From Flexistipes sinusarabici DSM 4947 (GTDB lineage Bacteria > Chrysiogenota > Deferribacteres > Deferribacterales > Flexistipitaceae): a DNA stretch of 64,000 bases. Of the stretch, positions 62,704 to 64,000 are shown in pieces (positions within the stretch are counted from its first letter, which is position 1; every line of letters starts with the position of its first letter). The stretch is from positions 186,001 to 250,000 of the forward strand of contig NC_015672.1 in the NCBI RefSeq assembly GCF_000218625.1, in the 5' to 3' direction. Both the position numbers and the translations under genes were made by a program. Below the pieces are notes generated by a model that was not told where the DNA came from, did not search any database, and saw only the letters and a list, made by a program, of their open reading frames with translations.

Positions 62704-64000
62704 CGGTTATCCAGTATATATTTATAAACCTGTCCCAATGAAATCCCCCCATCATTTGGGGGGATATTTTTATGGATATATACGTTGAAGCCGTATTTCT
62801 GCAGAAGTTTTTCCGATTTTTCCAAAAGATATATATTCTGAAAAACTCCGCCGCTTAAAACAACACTTGTGCATCCGCTTTGCTGCCGGATTTTGTTGCA
62901 TATATCTGTTATCATCATTGCTACACTGTTGTGAAATTTCTTTGATATGACTCCAGGATGAAGACCTTTGTCAAAATCGTGCAGTATTCCTTCAAAAAAA
63001 TTTTTAAAGTCAATTTCGTCTTTCTTTAAATCCCACGGATAGTATTCGGATGTTTGCTCATCTTCAATTATATTTTCCAAAAGAATAGCGGTGAAACCCT
63101 CGTACTCATTTACTGTTTCGCCGGTCAAAAGAGTCCCGGCAGCCTCAAAAAGCCTGCCTGCGCTTGAAGTGGGGATACTGTTGAGTTTTCTGTCTGTCAT
63201 CTTTTTTATCAGATTTATCTCATTTTGCCGGATCAAAGGTGTAATTTTATCGATATGCTCATTCAACAGATTCATCTGATGCAGATAACCTGTAAGCATG
63301 CGGACAGGATGTTTTGCTGCAGAGTCCAGGCCCGGCTGAAGATAATTTTTCAGATGAAATTGCCTGCTGAGACTTTTTTGGAGAAGAAAAAATTCACCAC
63401 CCCAGATGCTTCCGTCACTGCCCAAACCGGTTCCATCAAATATAACGCCTATAACATTGTCTGTAATACCGTATTCAGCCATGCATGAATATAGATGCGC
63501 ATGGTGATGCTGTATGGTTACAATTTTTTCTGTGCAGATTTTTTGGGCAAATTTTGAAGAAAAATAATCCGGATGGAGATCTGTCAACAAAATTTCAGGT
63601 TTGAGGCCGAAAAGTCGCTTCATCTTTTCATAAACCTCTTGGTAAAAATCTGTTGTTTTGCTGTTGTCAAGGTCTCCTATGTACTGACTTGTGAAAGCAT
63701 AGTCGTTTTTTGCCAGTGTAATGCTGCTTTTAAGATGGGCTCCCATTCCCGCAATGCACAAACATGTCTTTTCAGGCAAAATAACAGGGAGAGGCGCATA
63801 TCCCCGTGCTCGTCTGAGCATATATTCTTTGTTGCCGGCAGTTGTGATGACTGAATCGTCTACTCTGGTGTGAATTGGTCTGTTATGGATGAGAAAATCT
63901 TTGCTGAAATGAGATAATTTATCGTATGCTTCCTGCTCATTTATACAGATGGGCTCATCCACCAGGTTGCCGCTGGTTGCTACTATAAAGTCCGTTTTCA
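62700..64000 (-). CDS. hypF: Carbamoyltransferase HypF, N-terminal part beyond window
   Basis: About 433 C-terminal residues of HypF, which makes thiocarbamate for the CN ligands of [NiFe] hydrogenases; the coding frame stays open to base 64000. It begins inside the YrdC-like domain (ATSGNLVDEPICINEQEA, LIHNRPIHTRVDDSVIT). The Kae1-like domain follows: TIQHHHAHLYSCMAEYG, GVIFDGTGLGSDGSIWGGEF and SVVLSGGVFQNIYLLEKSEK. The acylphosphatase and zinc-finger domains would lie outside the window. Other hyp genes or a hydrogenase are expected upstream of it. Confidence 0.94.
   Translation of the reverse strand, partial: KTDFIVATSGNLVDEPICINEQEAYDKLSHFSKDFLIHNRPIHTRVDDSVITTAGNKEYMLRRARGYAPLPVILPEKTCLCIAGMGAHLKSSITLAKNDYAFTSQYIGDLDNSKTTDFYQEVYEKMKRLFGLKPEILLTDLHPDYFSSKFAQKICTEKIVTIQHHHAHLYSCMAEYGITDNVIGVIFDGTGLGSDGSIWGGEFFLLQKSLSRQFHLKNYLQPGLDSAAKHPVRMLTGYLHQMNLLNEHIDKITPLIRQNEINLIKKMTDRKLNSIPTSSAGRLFEAAGTLLTGETVNEYEGFTAILLENIIEDEQTSEYYPWDLKKDEIDFKNFFEGILHDFDKGLHPGVISKKFHNSVAMMITDICNKIRQQSGCTSVVLSGGVFQNIYLLEKSEKLLQKYGFNVYIHKNIPPNDGGISLGQVYKYILDNR

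Overview
The window is AT-rich bacterial chromosome, densely coded on both strands, from a Gram-negative anaerobe. Evidence for this includes a TonB-dependent receptor with TonB, a complete 14-subunit respiratory complex I, hybrid cluster protein (Hcp), system I cytochrome c maturation parts (CcdA and a Cys-type CcmE), a c-heme sensor, LL-diaminopimelate aminotransferase (DapL) and HypF. The combination fits the Deferribacterota (Flexistipes/Deferribacter-like). That assignment rests on gene content and is inference, because no rRNA lies in the window.

Layout. 1-4110: hcp (cut by the window edge), a divergent Crp/Fnr regulator with a dyad between them, a coupled exported protein, and a tiny membrane ORF whose frame continues through a TGA followed by a SECIS-like hairpin. 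4111-4667: a nested miniature element. 4668-10423: B12 uptake (btuF-btuC-btuD, cobalamin riboswitch, btuB-like receptor, tonB). 10415-11743: ccdA and ccmE. 11744-12366: a nested repeat. 12367-13664: an output-less c-heme/HAMP sensor with a small partner. 13779-22465 (minus strand): ogt, rsmB-htpX-DUF116-fmt, dapL, a CDF transporter, DUF2232 and rpsF-ssb-rpsR. 22600-23523: an rluD-type pseudouridine synthase. 23743-38605: nuoABCDEFGHIJKLMN followed by a rubrerythrin-like gene and a strong terminator. 38723-46993: gpsA, manC, trkH-trkA, a cation/proton antiporter and an RNA methyltransferase, with two copies of a 131-132 bp miniature element. 47106-54378: cold-shock protein, nagZ, ettA, an unknown membrane protein, typA and DUF4870. 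54742-59313: a small membrane protein overlapping an SLC5-STAC-GAF-SpoIIE phosphatase chimera, then DUF1634 and TauE/SafE. 59358-64000: a third nested repeat, an exported VCBS-like protein, a branched-chain aminotransferase and hypF (cut by the window edge).

How it works together. The nuo operon supplies NADH-driven proton pumping. The riboswitch, receptor, TonB and BtuFCD form one B12 import route. Hcp and its divergent regulator form a likely nitrosative-stress pair. HypF implies a [NiFe] hydrogenase elsewhere in the genome.

The most unusual items are: (1) the candidate selenocysteine micro-protein at 3970-4110; (2) the symporter-phosphatase chimera at 54938-58150 with its overlapping small partner; (3) two families of miniature mobile elements with intact target duplications, inserted inside one another. 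No CRISPR array, tRNA, rRNA, transposase gene or prophage was found.
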